From the NCBI RefSeq assembly GCF_963974425.1, contig NZ_CAXBCK010000012.1, positions 1-64,000 of the forward strand: a DNA stretch of 64,000 bases, read 5' to 3'. Source of the DNA: Marixanthomonas sp963974425 (GTDB lineage Bacteria; Bacteroidota; Bacteroidia; Flavobacteriales; Flavobacteriaceae). Position numbers and translations under genes: made by a program. Positions 7,479 through 16,544 of this stretch are shown piece by piece. Under the pieces are notes generated by a model, which was given only the letters and a program-made list of their open reading frames with translations, did not search any database and was not told where the DNA came from. Position 1 is the stretch's first letter. Every line of letters begins with the position of its first letter.

Positions 7479-8167
7479 AACGATTCTTCAAATTTATTTT
7501 TAAAGCTTTAGTCTGGTTTATAGTAATCACGGTTTTGTGGGTGGTTGTCTATAAATTTGTGCCAGTTCCGTACACGCCTTTAATGGGGGTTCGTGCATCT
7601 AACGGAGATGAAAATTACCAAACTAAGCACCAATGGGAATCTATTGATGAAATCTCGTCTTATTTGCAATTGGCCGTAATTTGTGCAGAAGATCAAAACT
7701 TTATGAACCATAACGGTTTTGATTACGAGGCTATTGAAAAAGCGTACGAAAAGAACAAAACAGGAAAGAAATTGCGTGGTGCAAGTACTATTTCGCAACA
7801 AACGGCAAAAAACGTTTTCTTGTGGCCAGAGCGAAGTTGGTTTAGGAAAGGAATGGAAGTCTATTTCACATTTTTAATCGAAACCCTGTGGAGCAAAGAG
7901 CGCATTATGGAAGTCTATTTAAACAGTATTGAAATGGGTGATGGCGTGTTTGGCGCCGAAGCCGCTGCCCAATATTGGTTTAATAAAAGCGCCAAAAACT
8001 TAACACAATATGAGGCTGCAGCAATCGCCGCTATTTTACCAAACCCAAGGAACTACAAGGCTTCGCCAGCTTCAGTTTATATTGAAAAAAGAAAAGCTTG
8101 GATTGTAAAACAAATGCGTTATTATGGTACTTTTACCTTAGAAGAAAAAAAGAAAAATGAACGATAA
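7475..8167 (+). CDS. mtgA: monofunctional biosynthetic peptidoglycan transglycosylase
   Basis: MtgA polymerises lipid II into glycan strands at the inner membrane (GT51 family, no transpeptidase domain). The 230-residue protein has one N-terminal transmembrane helix (about 8-27) and then the GT51 domain: AEDQNFMNHNGFD with catalytic Glu72, GASTISQQTAKN, and EVYLNSIEMGDGVFGAEAAA. Length is normal for MtgA. It overlaps the upstream FAD gene by 4 bases and the downstream GreA-like gene by 11, so all three are translationally coupled. A separate bifunctional enzyme, pbpC, lies at the right end of the window. Confidence 0.96.
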   Translation: MKRFFKFIFKALVWFIVITVLWVVVYKFVPVPYTPLMGVRASNGDENYQTKHQWESIDEISSYLQLAVICAEDQNFMNHNGFDYEAIEKAYEKNKTGKKLRGASTISQQTAKNVFLWPERSWFRKGMEVYFTFLIETLWSKERIMEVYLNSIEMGDGVFGAEAAAQYWFNKSAKNLTQYEAAAIAAILPNPRNYKASPASVYIEKRKAWIVKQMRYYGTFTLEEKKKNER

Positions 8168-8615
8168 AGAATTAAAAACCGCTTTATTAAACCACTGTAT
8201 AGAGGTGGTAGAAAAACGTTTTAGCCAAATAAAACAAACCATTGCTGGTATTGAAGAATCGTTGGTTGAAGAATCTAAAAGCAGTGCGGGTGATAAGCAT
8301 GAAACTGGTCGGGCAATGCTACAAATAGATCGGGAAAATGCTGGAAAACAATTACTGGAAATTGAAAAATTGCAACAACTAGTTCGAAAAATCGATATTA
8401 ATTCAAAATCAGATTACGTTCGGTTGGGAAGTTTGGTATATACAAACCAGGCTACATATTTTATCGGGATTTCAATTGGTGCTGTAACCGTTGGTAAAAC
8501 TAACTACATTTGCGTGGCGTTAAACTCACCTATTGGGCAATTACTTTCTGGAAAGAAAAAAGGAGACATGTTTATGTTTAACGAAAAGGAATATAATATT
8601 AAAAGTGTCGTTTAA
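8157..8615 (+). CDS. GreA/GreB C-terminal-domain-like protein
   Basis: A 152-residue protein. The N-terminal 75 residues are charged and helical (KRFSQIKQTIAGIEESLVEE, then KSSAGDKHETGRAML). The C-terminal part ends SPIGQLLSGKKKGDMFMF and resembles the FKBP-like domain of GreA/GreB (SPLGKALLGK-type motif). Similar flavobacterial proteins are often labelled 3-oxoacyl-ACP synthase, which the sequence does not support. A role at RNA polymerase's secondary channel is an inference from the fold. It starts inside the end of mtgA and converges on the FUSC gene, leaving a 15-base gap. Confidence 0.75.
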   Translation: MNDKELKTALLNHCIEVVEKRFSQIKQTIAGIEESLVEESKSSAGDKHETGRAMLQIDRENAGKQLLEIEKLQQLVRKIDINSKSDYVRLGSLVYTNQATYFIGISIGAVTVGKTNYICVALNSPIGQLLSGKKKGDMFMFNEKEYNIKSVV

Positions 8616-8630
8616 TTCCTTTCAGAACGA

Positions 8631-10886
8631 TTACGCAAAATTAACCTTTTCACTTATCTGAAGCATTTTTTTACTTATTGAAAACAACCAATGCAACTGT
8701 TCCCTTACCAAATGGGCTTCTTGAAATTGGCGCTCTAACTTAGGGTGAACTGAAGTAGGCAGATTAGGGTTTTCCGTAGTGAATTTCGGAAGTTCTTGTT
8801 TAAAAAATTCATTCTTATTTTCCACATTAACCGCTACTGAACCATTTTCTTCTTGTTGTAAATAGGACAAAATATGTTCTAAATTTTCATCAATATGTTC
8901 TCCTGCGGTTGTAAATCGGCTAGAGGCTTCAGTTGTTGGATTGTTCTGAATATAGGTACTTAACGAAGCAAGAGAAGATAAAAAAGTATGGTTTAGCACC
9001 ACTAACTCATAAATCTTTTCCAAGTTTTTTTGTTTCGACTTTGGGTCTTGCGTCATACGTTGAAAAGCAGCACTTAAATTAGACATTTCTAAAAAAGCAT
9101 TTTTCCTAGAAAGCTTGAAAGTGGTTGGTAACTCTCCCTTTTTATGATACTGATTTATAATTTCTGAAAGAAATACTCTATTGGCCGAAATACTTTTTTC
9201 AATACTACTTTTAATATCCATAAACTCCCAAGCCGGCCACAGAAAGAGCATAGCAACTGTAGAAATTCCTGCGCCAATTAACGTATCAATAACTCTAAAC
9301 TGAATAACCGTTAACACATCGGGTCTAATAATGGCGTAAATAAACACGACACTCAGCGTAATAAAAGTAGCTGCAGTTTTATAGTTTTTTTGCAACATGG
9401 AAAGTGCCATAACCAAAGAGCCTATTCCTAAAATAGCAAAAACATAGGTGTTTTGAGTAATGAAGACAATTCCCGTTGCAATGGTGCCACCAATTAACGT
9501 ACCTATAATACGTTCTTTTGAGCGAGATTTAGTTAGTCCATAACTAGGCCGCATGATAACAATAAGGGTTAGTAAAATCCAATAGGGGTTTTGGAAATCG
9601 AAAAATACACCAATACCATAACCAACCATTACAGCTACACCTAAACGTAAAGCATGTTTAAAAATAGCCGATTTGAAACTTAAATTCCTGATCAACAAAG
9701 CTGGGTTATAATCTTGTGTGGTTACAAAGCGCTTGGCAACTTCCTTTTTAATAAAAGTAAGCTCTCTGGGGTTTGGATTACTAAGCAGCCATTTTATTTT
9801 TTGAATTTTTTCAATCTGCTTTTCTTGATATTCCAATAAGTTTTGAAGCATTAAAAACCCTTCATAATCGTAATTTTCTTTACTGGATTTTAAAATGGAA
9901 ATCTCTTCTTTAATCTTTCTGAAAATTTGAATTAATTGGTCATGCTTCGGAATCTTCTTCGCGTTTTGACCTGCTTCAGAAATAAGAAGTAATTGATTAG
10001 ACATTTCAAAAAGTAAATTTTGAAAGCTTTCTATGTATTCAGGATGGTCGTTTAGCAACTCATCCATTTTAGTATAGTTTACAGGATTTGCCAAGGCCAT
10101 TTCTTGTATATCGACCAACTGAACAAAAACCAATAATCGTTTACTTTGATAGATAGATCTGCCGGAGCTTTTTCGAGAGGAAATTAAAATTTCTCTTAGG
10201 GTTTCATGATTAGCACTAATTTCGCCCTGAAGTTCTAAAAGTTTAGATTGTAATTGCTCCCTATCGGAATTTGGTCCAATTAACTTCCCTCTAATTTCTA
10301 AAAATTGAGACGTTAATTGATACGTTTGAGTGAAGAGTTCTTCCGTTTGTCCTTTCGGGTTTATTTTGTGCCAAATTGTGGCTAGTAATAAATACCAGAA
10401 ACCACCAAGGCCTACAAAAAAGGCATATTCGTAGGTTTCTAATCGTTCAGCTTCGTGGGCAAAACTTAACACCAGCGCCAATAAACCAGAAAAACTAATT
10501 AAAGATGCCCTAAACCCAAAAACAGCTATATATGAAATGGCAAAGGTCAACACACCCAACACTGGCAATAAAAACCATGTATTAAAATCAAGATAACCTC
10601 CAATAAAACTTACGATAACTATAAGTGCAATAGAATATAAAATTCCATATGTTTTATGCCGAAAGCTACCGCTTACATCACTTGGTGAGCTCCAAAAAGC
10701 ACCAAAAGCCAAAGCAATAGCTATTTCAAAAAAGCCAAATTGTAAACCAACTACTATGGGTAATGAAAGGGCAATACCAACAATGATAGCTTTTGAAAAG
10801 TCGGTGCTTTTTAAAAACTGAATCAGGTCTTGAAAGTTGCTTGAAATGGTTTGTGTAAGGTTCAAATCTTGATGGTTCAATTGCAA
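8631..10886 (-). CDS. FUSC family membrane protein (YccS-like)
   Basis: A 751-residue inner-membrane protein of the fusaric acid resistance/aromatic acid exporter superfamily. It has two membrane blocks (about 30-175 and 405-550), each followed by a long helical cytoplasmic region. The second block opens with HALRLGVAVMVGYG and has MRPSYGLTKSRSKERIIGT, the FUSC signature. A role in export of aromatic acids or envelope stress is inferred from the family; the substrate is unknown. The longest frame begins at a TTG (10886), and a TACCTTTG -7-like sequence (10884-10891) overlaps it, so the true start may be a TTG a few codons downstream. Confidence 0.88.
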   Translation of the reverse strand: MQLNHQDLNLTQTISSNFQDLIQFLKSTDFSKAIIVGIALSLPIVVGLQFGFFEIAIALAFGAFWSSPSDVSGSFRHKTYGILYSIALIVIVSFIGGYLDFNTWFLLPVLGVLTFAISYIAVFGFRASLISFSGLLALVLSFAHEAERLETYEYAFFVGLGGFWYLLLATIWHKINPKGQTEELFTQTYQLTSQFLEIRGKLIGPNSDREQLQSKLLELQGEISANHETLREILISSRKSSGRSIYQSKRLLVFVQLVDIQEMALANPVNYTKMDELLNDHPEYIESFQNLLFEMSNQLLLISEAGQNAKKIPKHDQLIQIFRKIKEEISILKSSKENYDYEGFLMLQNLLEYQEKQIEKIQKIKWLLSNPNPRELTFIKKEVAKRFVTTQDYNPALLIRNLSFKSAIFKHALRLGVAVMVGYGIGVFFDFQNPYWILLTLIVIMRPSYGLTKSRSKERIIGTLIGGTIATGIVFITQNTYVFAILGIGSLVMALSMLQKNYKTAATFITLSVVFIYAIIRPDVLTVIQFRVIDTLIGAGISTVAMLFLWPAWEFMDIKSSIEKSISANRVFLSEIINQYHKKGELPTTFKLSRKNAFLEMSNLSAAFQRMTQDPKSKQKNLEKIYELVVLNHTFLSSLASLSTYIQNNPTTEASSRFTTAGEHIDENLEHILSYLQQEENGSVAVNVENKNEFFKQELPKFTTENPNLPTSVHPKLERQFQEAHLVREQLHWLFSISKKMLQISEKVNFA

Positions 10887-11017
10887 AGGTACTGTGTTAC
10901 TAAGGTAAGAACGTTAATCTTTTCAGAAAAAACCCAAAAATCAATATAACACCTAAACTGCTGTCCTTACAAACTTGTAACTTTATAGAACACTGAATTT
11001 AAAAAATTGAAAAAGAA

Positions 11018-12013
11018 ATGAATAAGACCATATTGCTAAAAAACAGACCAAAAGGAAGACCAGCCCTTGACGACTTTGAGTTTAAAGAAACTAAAAAACC
11101 AAGTCCCGAGAAAGGAGAAGTTTTATTAAAAACAAAGTATGTTTCCGTAGATCCGTATCTACGCGGAAGAATGCGGGATGAAAAATCGTACATTGAACCT
11201 TTTCAACTTGATGAACCAGTAGAATCGGGCATTATAGCTGAAGTTATAGAAAGTAACTCAGGCGATTTTAAAAAAGGTGATTACATAAACGGTATGTTAC
11301 CGTGGAAGCAATTTAATGTTAGTGATGGAAAAGGACTTCAAAAAGTAGATGGTAGCAAAGCTCCGTTATCTGCCTATTTGGGCGTTTTGGGTTTAACAGG
11401 AATTACGGCACTTTTGGGCCTCAAAAAAATTGGTAAGCTCGAAAAGGGAGAGACATTATTAGTTTCGGGTGCTTCAGGTGCTGTGGGTACGGTTGTTGGT
11501 CAAATAGGAAAAATTAAAGGTTGTAAAGTAGTCGGTATTGCCGGAACCGATGAAAAGATTAAGACTATTAAAGAGAAATTTCATTTTGATGAAGGCATCA
11601 ACTACAAGACAACCGACACTATGAGCGAGGCGATAGCAAATGCCTGCCCGAACGGGGTAGATGTCTATTTTGACAACGTAGGTGGTGAAATTTTAGATGC
11701 CGCCATGGCAAACATCAATAGAAAAGGAAGAATTATTAACTGTGGTGCTATTTCGTTATACAATGAAACCGAACAACCCACAGGTCCAAGGCACGAAACC
11801 ACCTTAATTAAAAAAAGTGTCTTGATGCAAGGCTTTACTGTTCGTGATTTTCAAGAGGAGTTTCCAGCCGCTATTCAACAGTTGGCTACCTGGTTACAAG
11901 AAGATAAATTAACGTATTCTGAAACCATTGTGGAAGGTTTTGAAGAAATACCACAAGCGTTTATAGACTTGTTTGATGGAAAAAATAAAGGAAAGATGAT
12001 TGTGAAGGTGTAA
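11018..12013 (+). CDS. NADP-dependent oxidoreductase, zinc-free MDR family
   Basis: A 331-residue member of the medium-chain reductase family near leukotriene B4 12-hydroxydehydrogenase, prostaglandin reductase and CurA. These reduce activated C=C bonds of enones with NADPH. Seen: PYLRGRMRD near the N-terminus, GLTGITALLGL, the nucleotide-binding VSGASGAVGTVVGQIGK at about 148-164, and VDVYFDNVGGEILD. No zinc-ligand pattern is present. The physiological substrate is unknown; detoxification of lipid-derived aldehydes or enones is typical. It stands alone and a terminator follows. Confidence 0.9.
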   Translation: MNKTILLKNRPKGRPALDDFEFKETKKPSPEKGEVLLKTKYVSVDPYLRGRMRDEKSYIEPFQLDEPVESGIIAEVIESNSGDFKKGDYINGMLPWKQFNVSDGKGLQKVDGSKAPLSAYLGVLGLTGITALLGLKKIGKLEKGETLLVSGASGAVGTVVGQIGKIKGCKVVGIAGTDEKIKTIKEKFHFDEGINYKTTDTMSEAIANACPNGVDVYFDNVGGEILDAAMANINRKGRIINCGAISLYNETEQPTGPRHETTLIKKSVLMQGFTVRDFQEEFPAAIQQLATWLQEDKLTYSETIVEGFEEIPQAFIDLFDGKNKGKMIVKV

Positions 12014-12049
12014 AGCTTCTCTTTCTTAATGAATTTTATTAAAGACTTG

Positions 12050-12093
12050 CTAAAGCCTACGTTAAAAGCCGTTAACGTAGGCTTTTAGTTTTT
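12050..12093 (+). terminator. intrinsic terminator after the MDR reductase gene
   Basis: GCCTACGTTAA (12055-12065) and TTAACGTAGGC (12072-12082) form a perfect 11-bp stem with flanking A/T pairing and a T-run beyond. Confidence 0.9.
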
Positions 12094-12115
12094 ATTCCCT
12101 TAGTAACTTGCAGGT

Positions 12116-12754
12116 ATGGAAAAAGTATTAGTAGTGGGTGCCAACGGTACCACAGGAAAAAAAATAGTTGATATTTTAGATGAATACAGAAATTATGAAC
12201 CTGTAGCGATGATTCGTCATCAAGATCAAGCGGAGCAATTTAAAAAGAAAGATATTGAAACGGTTATGGGCGATTTGGAAAAAAATGTAAGCCATACCGT
12301 AACACGAATTCATAAAATTGTATTTGCAGCCGGTTCTGGCGGTGGAACTTCAAAAGAAAAAACCACAGCGGTTGATCAAGAAGGTGCCAAAAAATTAATT
12401 GACCTCGCCGAAATAGCCGGGATTAGAAAGTTTGTGATGTTAAGCTCTATGGGGGCCGATAATCCAGAGCAAAGTGAAGACTTGCAACATTACCTAAAAG
12501 CCAAGCAAAATGCAGATGAGCATTTACGTAAAAGTGGTATGGATTATTCCATAGTGCGTCCAGGAGCGTTGACTGATGATAAAGGCACAGGTAAAATAAA
12601 ACTAGCCCAAAAATTAAATGAACGCGGTAGCATTACCCGTGATGATGTAGCCGAAACATTAGTAGCTGCTCTTCATGACGATATTGCAAGTAATAAAACC
12701 TTTGAAATTTTACAAGGCGAAACAGAAATTGACGATGCTGTAAAAACTATTTAG
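12116..12754 (+). CDS. atypical SDR / NAD(P)-binding protein
   Basis: A 212-residue Rossmann-fold protein of the atypical short-chain dehydrogenase type (YhfK/SDR_a5-like). The N-terminal motif VVGANGTTGKKIVDIL (about 5-20) binds the dinucleotide, and VFAAGSGGGTSKEKT, SSMGADNPEQSEDLQHYLKAK and YSIVRPGALTDDKGTGKI follow in family order. There is no classical YxxxK tetrad, so catalytic activity is uncertain; many relatives are sensors or reductases of unknown substrate. It is single, with its end beside the shared terminator at 12782. Confidence 0.85.
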   Translation: MEKVLVVGANGTTGKKIVDILDEYRNYEPVAMIRHQDQAEQFKKKDIETVMGDLEKNVSHTVTRIHKIVFAAGSGGGTSKEKTTAVDQEGAKKLIDLAEIAGIRKFVMLSSMGADNPEQSEDLQHYLKAKQNADEHLRKSGMDYSIVRPGALTDDKGTGKIKLAQKLNERGSITRDDVAETLVAALHDDIASNKTFEILQGETEIDDAVKTI

Positions 12755-12781
12755 AAGCTAAATAATATATAAGAATATGTA

Positions 12782-12812
12782 AGCCTCACAAATTTTTAAA
12801 TCTTGTGAGGTT
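12782..12812. terminator. bidirectional terminator between the SDR-like and ABC genes
   Basis: CCTCACAA (12784-12791) pairs with TTGTGAGG (12803-12810), with A- and T-tracts on both sides. On the minus strand the hairpin's first arm is made of the last codons of the ABC ATPase gene, whose stop is at 12796. Confidence 0.8.
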
Positions 12813-13740
12813 TTACTCTTAAAGATATTGTTTTACCATTTTCAATACTTTCAAAATGATTGAAGAACACTGTAAATTCTTCATAAACAGCTTCAATTAA
12901 ATAATGACTTCCTTTAAAGAAAGATTTTTTAACCTGTACTTTTAAGTCGGTTTCTTTTAAAGAAACGATTAATTGATGCGGTAGCAATATCCTTTTCTCT
13001 GAAGAGTTAACTTGCGAAAGAAGCACTGTAACATCACCAAAAAAACCAGCTTGATATTCAGTTTCTAAACTGTTATAAATAGTTTCTGGTTTCCCAAAAC
13101 GTTCCATTACCCCTTCTTTCAGGAGTAACAACTCATCTGAAAAAGCGAGTGCTTCTTCAGCATCGTGCGTAGCGGTGATACAGCTTATATTCTCTTCTTT
13201 TAAATAACGAAACAAACTCCGACGTAATTTATTTTTCCGAAAAGTATCAATGCTGCTAAAAGGTTCGTCTAACAATAACAATTTTGGAGCTTTTGCAAGT
13301 GCTTTAGCCAAGGCAACCCGTTGTTTTTGACCGCCGCTGAGGTTCTTTACTTTTTGGTTGGCAAAAGCTTCTAAATCGACTACTTTCAACAAGGTGTTTA
13401 CACGATCACTTTCTTCCTTAGGATTCAATCGTGGTAAATGCTCAGCGATATTTTCCCGAACGGTGGTAAAAGGCATCACGTTTAAATCTTGAGCGACTAA
13501 TTTCATAAACGGTTCGCCAGGAATGAGCGTGTGATTGGGACCTTTTAATTGTTTATCTTCCCACGAAATGGTTCCGTTTTCTAGATGCAGCAAACCATAA
13601 ATAAGATGAAGCAACGTTGATTTTCCACACCCACTTTCACCCAAAACAGCTAGATGATTTCCACGTTTCAGTTCAAAATTAATATTTTGAAGTATCGTTT
13701 TTGAATCGTATGAAAATGATTGTATGGATACGGACAGCAT
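12796..13740 (-). CDS. ABC transporter ATP-binding protein (FbpC/PotA-like)
   Basis: A 314-residue importer-type ATPase. Walker A GESGCGKST is at 34-42, the signature LSGGQKQRVALAKAL at about 135-149 and Walker B LLLLDEPF soon after, with the switch His in TATHDAEEA. After about residue 235 comes a small C-terminal domain (LLPHQLIVSLKE onward) placed like the TOBE-type regulatory domain of iron, polyamine and sulfate importers. No permease or binding-protein gene is adjacent, so it either serves a transporter encoded elsewhere or has another role. It lies downstream of the peptidase gene but a terminator separates them. Confidence 0.9.
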   Translation of the reverse strand: MLSVSIQSFSYDSKTILQNINFELKRGNHLAVLGESGCGKSTLLHLIYGLLHLENGTISWEDKQLKGPNHTLIPGEPFMKLVAQDLNVMPFTTVRENIAEHLPRLNPKEESDRVNTLLKVVDLEAFANQKVKNLSGGQKQRVALAKALAKAPKLLLLDEPFSSIDTFRKNKLRRSLFRYLKEENISCITATHDAEEALAFSDELLLLKEGVMERFGKPETIYNSLETEYQAGFFGDVTVLLSQVNSSEKRILLPHQLIVSLKETDLKVQVKKSFFKGSHYLIEAVYEEFTVFFNHFESIENGKTISLRVKPHKI

Positions 13741-13754
13741 AAATTTATGTATTG

Positions 13755-13798
13755 AAAAAGGTTGTCAACCGAGTTTTAAACACATTGACAACCTTTTT
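13755..13798. terminator. bidirectional terminator after the prolyl oligopeptidase gene
   Basis: AAAAAGGTTGTCAA (13755-13768) and TTGACAACCTTTTT (13785-13798) are perfect inverted repeats around a 16-base loop, with a T-tract in either reading direction. Confidence 0.88.
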
Positions 13799-13815
13799 AT
13801 GATATTAACAAGAAG

Positions 13816-15978
13816 TTACTCTTTAATTTTTTCGTTTACTTTTTCAGGCAACACTTCATACCCCATATTGTATAAGGTAAACCCGAAAATATCAGCATAT
13901 TGATCGATGGTTTTACTTACTGGAGTTCCAGCACCGTGACCCGCATCGGTTTCAATTCTAATTAAAACAGGGTTTGAACCGCTTTGGTGTTCTTGAAGTT
14001 CAGCTGCAAATTTAAAACTATGAGCTGGTACTACACGGTCGTCGTGATCGCCAGTAGTAATCATTGTTGCTGGATACTCCACACCGTCTTTTACATTGTG
14101 CAATGGCGAATAGCCTTTAAGGTATTCAAACATTTCTTTACTGTCTTCGGCTGTTCCATAGTCATATGCCCAACCAGCTCCAGCTGTAAATGTATGGTAG
14201 CGTAACATATCTAAAACGCCAACAGCAGGTAATGCTACTTTCATTAAATCGGGGCGTTGTGTCATGGTTGCTCCAACTAATAATCCTCCATTAGAACCTC
14301 CACGAATAGCCAAATAATCTTTTGTAGTGTATTTGTTCTCTATTAAATATTCAGCGGCAGCAATAAAATCGTCAAATACATTTTGCTTTTTCATTTTAGT
14401 TCCGGCTTTGTGCCATTCTTTACCGTATTCGCCACCACCACGTAGGTTGGGTACAGCATAAATACCGCCTTGTTCCATCCAAACGGCATTTGTAATACTG
14501 AAACTTGGGGTTAGGCTAATATTAAAACCTCCATAACCATATAAAATGGTTGGGTTTTTACCGTTCAGTTCAATACCTCTTTTGTGGGTAATAATCATTG
14601 GGATTTTTGTACCATCTTTTGAAGTATAAAATACTTGCTTGCTTTCGTAGTTTTCAGGATTGAAATCTATTTCAGGTTTGCGGTACAATTCCGAAGTTCC
14701 TTCTTCAATATCGAATTTGTAAATACTTCCTGGTGTTACATAATTTGTAAAACTGTAATACAATTCTTTTTCATTTTTTTTAGCTCCAAAACCTCCTGCA
14801 CTCCCTACTCCTGGAAGTTCTATTTCGCGTATTTTGTTTCCTTCATAATCATATTGGGACACTTTTGAAACAGCATCGACCATGTATTTTGTAAAGAAAT
14901 AACCACCTCCTTTGGAAGGACTCAACACGTTTTTGGTTTCAGGAATAAAATCCTTCCAATTTTCAGACGTTGGATTGGAAGCATCTACAGTTACTATTTT
15001 TTTGTTCGGTGCGTTGAGGTTGGTTACTAAGTATAATTTGCTGCCATCGTTGTCTAACAAATATGTATCACTATCTGTGTTATCCATAATAGTTACTAGC
15101 TTACTATCTGGTTTACTCAAGTCTTTTAAAAATAGTTTGTTCCCAGAGGTAGAAGTACTAGCACTAATGGTAAGGTACCGGTTGTCTTCCGAAACACTCC
15201 CGCCTACATAACGGTGTTTTTCGGCTTCTGTGCCGCCGAAAATTAATTCATCTTCTTTTTGAGAGGTTCCCAATTTGTGATAATACAACTTATGTTGGTC
15301 GGTTTTTGCAGAAAGCTCACTCCCTTTTGGTTTGTCGTAACTAGAGTAGTAGAAACCTTCGTTTCCTTTCCACGAAAGTCCGCTAAATTTTATATCAATT
15401 AGCGTGTCTTCAACAATTTCTCTGTCTTCAACATTCATAACTAGCACTTTTCGCCAGTCGCTTCCTCCTTCAGAAATACTATAGGCAGATGTTTTACCAT
15501 CTTCAGAAAAACTAAGGTTTCCTAATGAAATTGTCCCGTCATCTGTAAAAGTATTCGGATCTAGAAAAACCTCAGCAGTACTTGGGTCTTCTCCTGTTTT
15601 ATAGCGATAAACTACGTATTGGTTTTGTAAACCATCGTTTTTATAAAAATAGGTGTAGTCGCCTTCTTTAAAAGGAGCGCCTACTTTTTCGTAATTCCAA
15701 AGGGTTGATAAGCGTTCTTTTAGAGCATCACGATAAGGAATATTATCGAGGTAGCCATAAGTGGTTTTATTTTCACGTTGTACCCAGTCGGCAGTTTCAT
15801 CGCTCATATCATCTTCCAGCCAGCGATACGGATCTTTTATTTCGGTTCCAAAATAGGTGTCTATAGTATCAACTTTTTTAGTTTCAGGATACGCCACAGC
15901 GATTGATTCTTTTTTAGGTTCTTCTTTACAAGCCACTACGGTAAGGCCAATTACAATAGGTATGATTAGTTTTTTCAT
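13816..15978 (-). CDS. prolyl oligopeptidase family serine peptidase (S9A), lipoprotein
   Basis: This 720-residue enzyme cleaves short peptides after proline. The start MKKLIIPIVIGLTVVACKEE carries a lipobox with Cys17, so it is probably a lipid-anchored periplasmic or surface enzyme rather than cytoplasmic. The beta-propeller covers about 35-430. The alpha/beta hydrolase domain follows with YGYGGFNISLTP, LRGGGEYG, the nucleophile Ser in RGGSNGGLL, Asp in GDHDDRVVPAH and His in DAGHGAGTP. Length is normal. It is monocistronic, flanked by a terminator and a non-coding gap; a near-consensus TACATTTA lies upstream. Confidence 0.95.
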   Translation of the reverse strand: MKKLIIPIVIGLTVVACKEEPKKESIAVAYPETKKVDTIDTYFGTEIKDPYRWLEDDMSDETADWVQRENKTTYGYLDNIPYRDALKERLSTLWNYEKVGAPFKEGDYTYFYKNDGLQNQYVVYRYKTGEDPSTAEVFLDPNTFTDDGTISLGNLSFSEDGKTSAYSISEGGSDWRKVLVMNVEDREIVEDTLIDIKFSGLSWKGNEGFYYSSYDKPKGSELSAKTDQHKLYYHKLGTSQKEDELIFGGTEAEKHRYVGGSVSEDNRYLTISASTSTSGNKLFLKDLSKPDSKLVTIMDNTDSDTYLLDNDGSKLYLVTNLNAPNKKIVTVDASNPTSENWKDFIPETKNVLSPSKGGGYFFTKYMVDAVSKVSQYDYEGNKIREIELPGVGSAGGFGAKKNEKELYYSFTNYVTPGSIYKFDIEEGTSELYRKPEIDFNPENYESKQVFYTSKDGTKIPMIITHKRGIELNGKNPTILYGYGGFNISLTPSFSITNAVWMEQGGIYAVPNLRGGGEYGKEWHKAGTKMKKQNVFDDFIAAAEYLIENKYTTKDYLAIRGGSNGGLLVGATMTQRPDLMKVALPAVGVLDMLRYHTFTAGAGWAYDYGTAEDSKEMFEYLKGYSPLHNVKDGVEYPATMITTGDHDDRVVPAHSFKFAAELQEHQSGSNPVLIRIETDAGHGAGTPVSKTIDQYADIFGFTLYNMGYEVLPEKVNEKIKE

Positions 15979-16064
15979 ATAAAATAATTTAATGGTCGGT
16001 AAATGTAGTAAAAACCGCTCTTGTAAACTGTTATAAGTTTGTTAGTAATTTCTTCAGAAAAAAA

Positions 16065-16442
16065 CTAATACTGAAATAACGGACGGTACACTTTCCAGTA
16101 CTTGTATATTAAGATGATATTAATAACAGTTACAACAATCGCACCTGCTATACCTGGAAGGTCTAAAAACAAATGAAATAATACAATATTTACACTAATA
16201 GGAGCTAATAAGAGTAAAGCGAACGGAACCCACTTTTTAATAAGTAAAAGGAAACCAATAAAAATCTCCAGAGCACCCACAATAGGCAAAACATAACCAG
16301 TTGCTTTTAAAGATTGCATAAAGTTCCCAGCAGTTTCCGGTAGTTCTGGGGCGGGCATAAAACCTATAAATTTATTAAGCCCGAAAACAAGTAAACCTAA
16401 CGCAAGGATAATGCGTAGGATAGTAGTAAAAGTTGAATTCAT
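16065..16442 (-). CDS. DoxX family membrane protein
   Basis: A 125-residue protein with four predicted transmembrane helices (about 7-25, 45-66, 72-92 and 97-116), the DoxX-like layout. The family motif region is GLLVFGLNKFIGF and the segment MQSLKATGYVLPIVGALEIFIG. Relatives are linked to quinone or redox enzymes and are often stress-associated, but no function can be fixed here. It lies downstream of asd with a terminator between. A TATCTTTA box upstream is one base off the -7 consensus. Confidence 0.85.
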   Translation of the reverse strand: MNSTFTTILRIILALGLLVFGLNKFIGFMPAPELPETAGNFMQSLKATGYVLPIVGALEIFIGFLLLIKKWVPFALLLLAPISVNIVLFHLFLDLPGIAGAIVVTVINIILIYKYWKVYRPLFQY

Positions 16443-16489
16443 AAGTATGGTAGTTTAGTGTTTCTTTACTAAAGATACTGAAAAATAAA

Positions 16490-16525
16490 AAACCCCGATA
16501 TCAAGTTATTGATTTCGAGGTTAAA
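16490..16525 (-). terminator. intrinsic terminator after asd
   Basis: On the minus strand CCTCGAAATCA and TGATATCGGGG form an imperfect stem followed by a run of T. Confidence 0.75.
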
Positions 16526-16544
16526 GACTTTTTTTTTAAAAAGA

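Noticed and set aside
8157..8615. 3-oxoacyl-ACP synthase label for the small gene after mtgA
   Set aside because: The 152-residue protein lacks the thiolase fold and the Cys-His-His residues seen in FabH and FabF in this same window.
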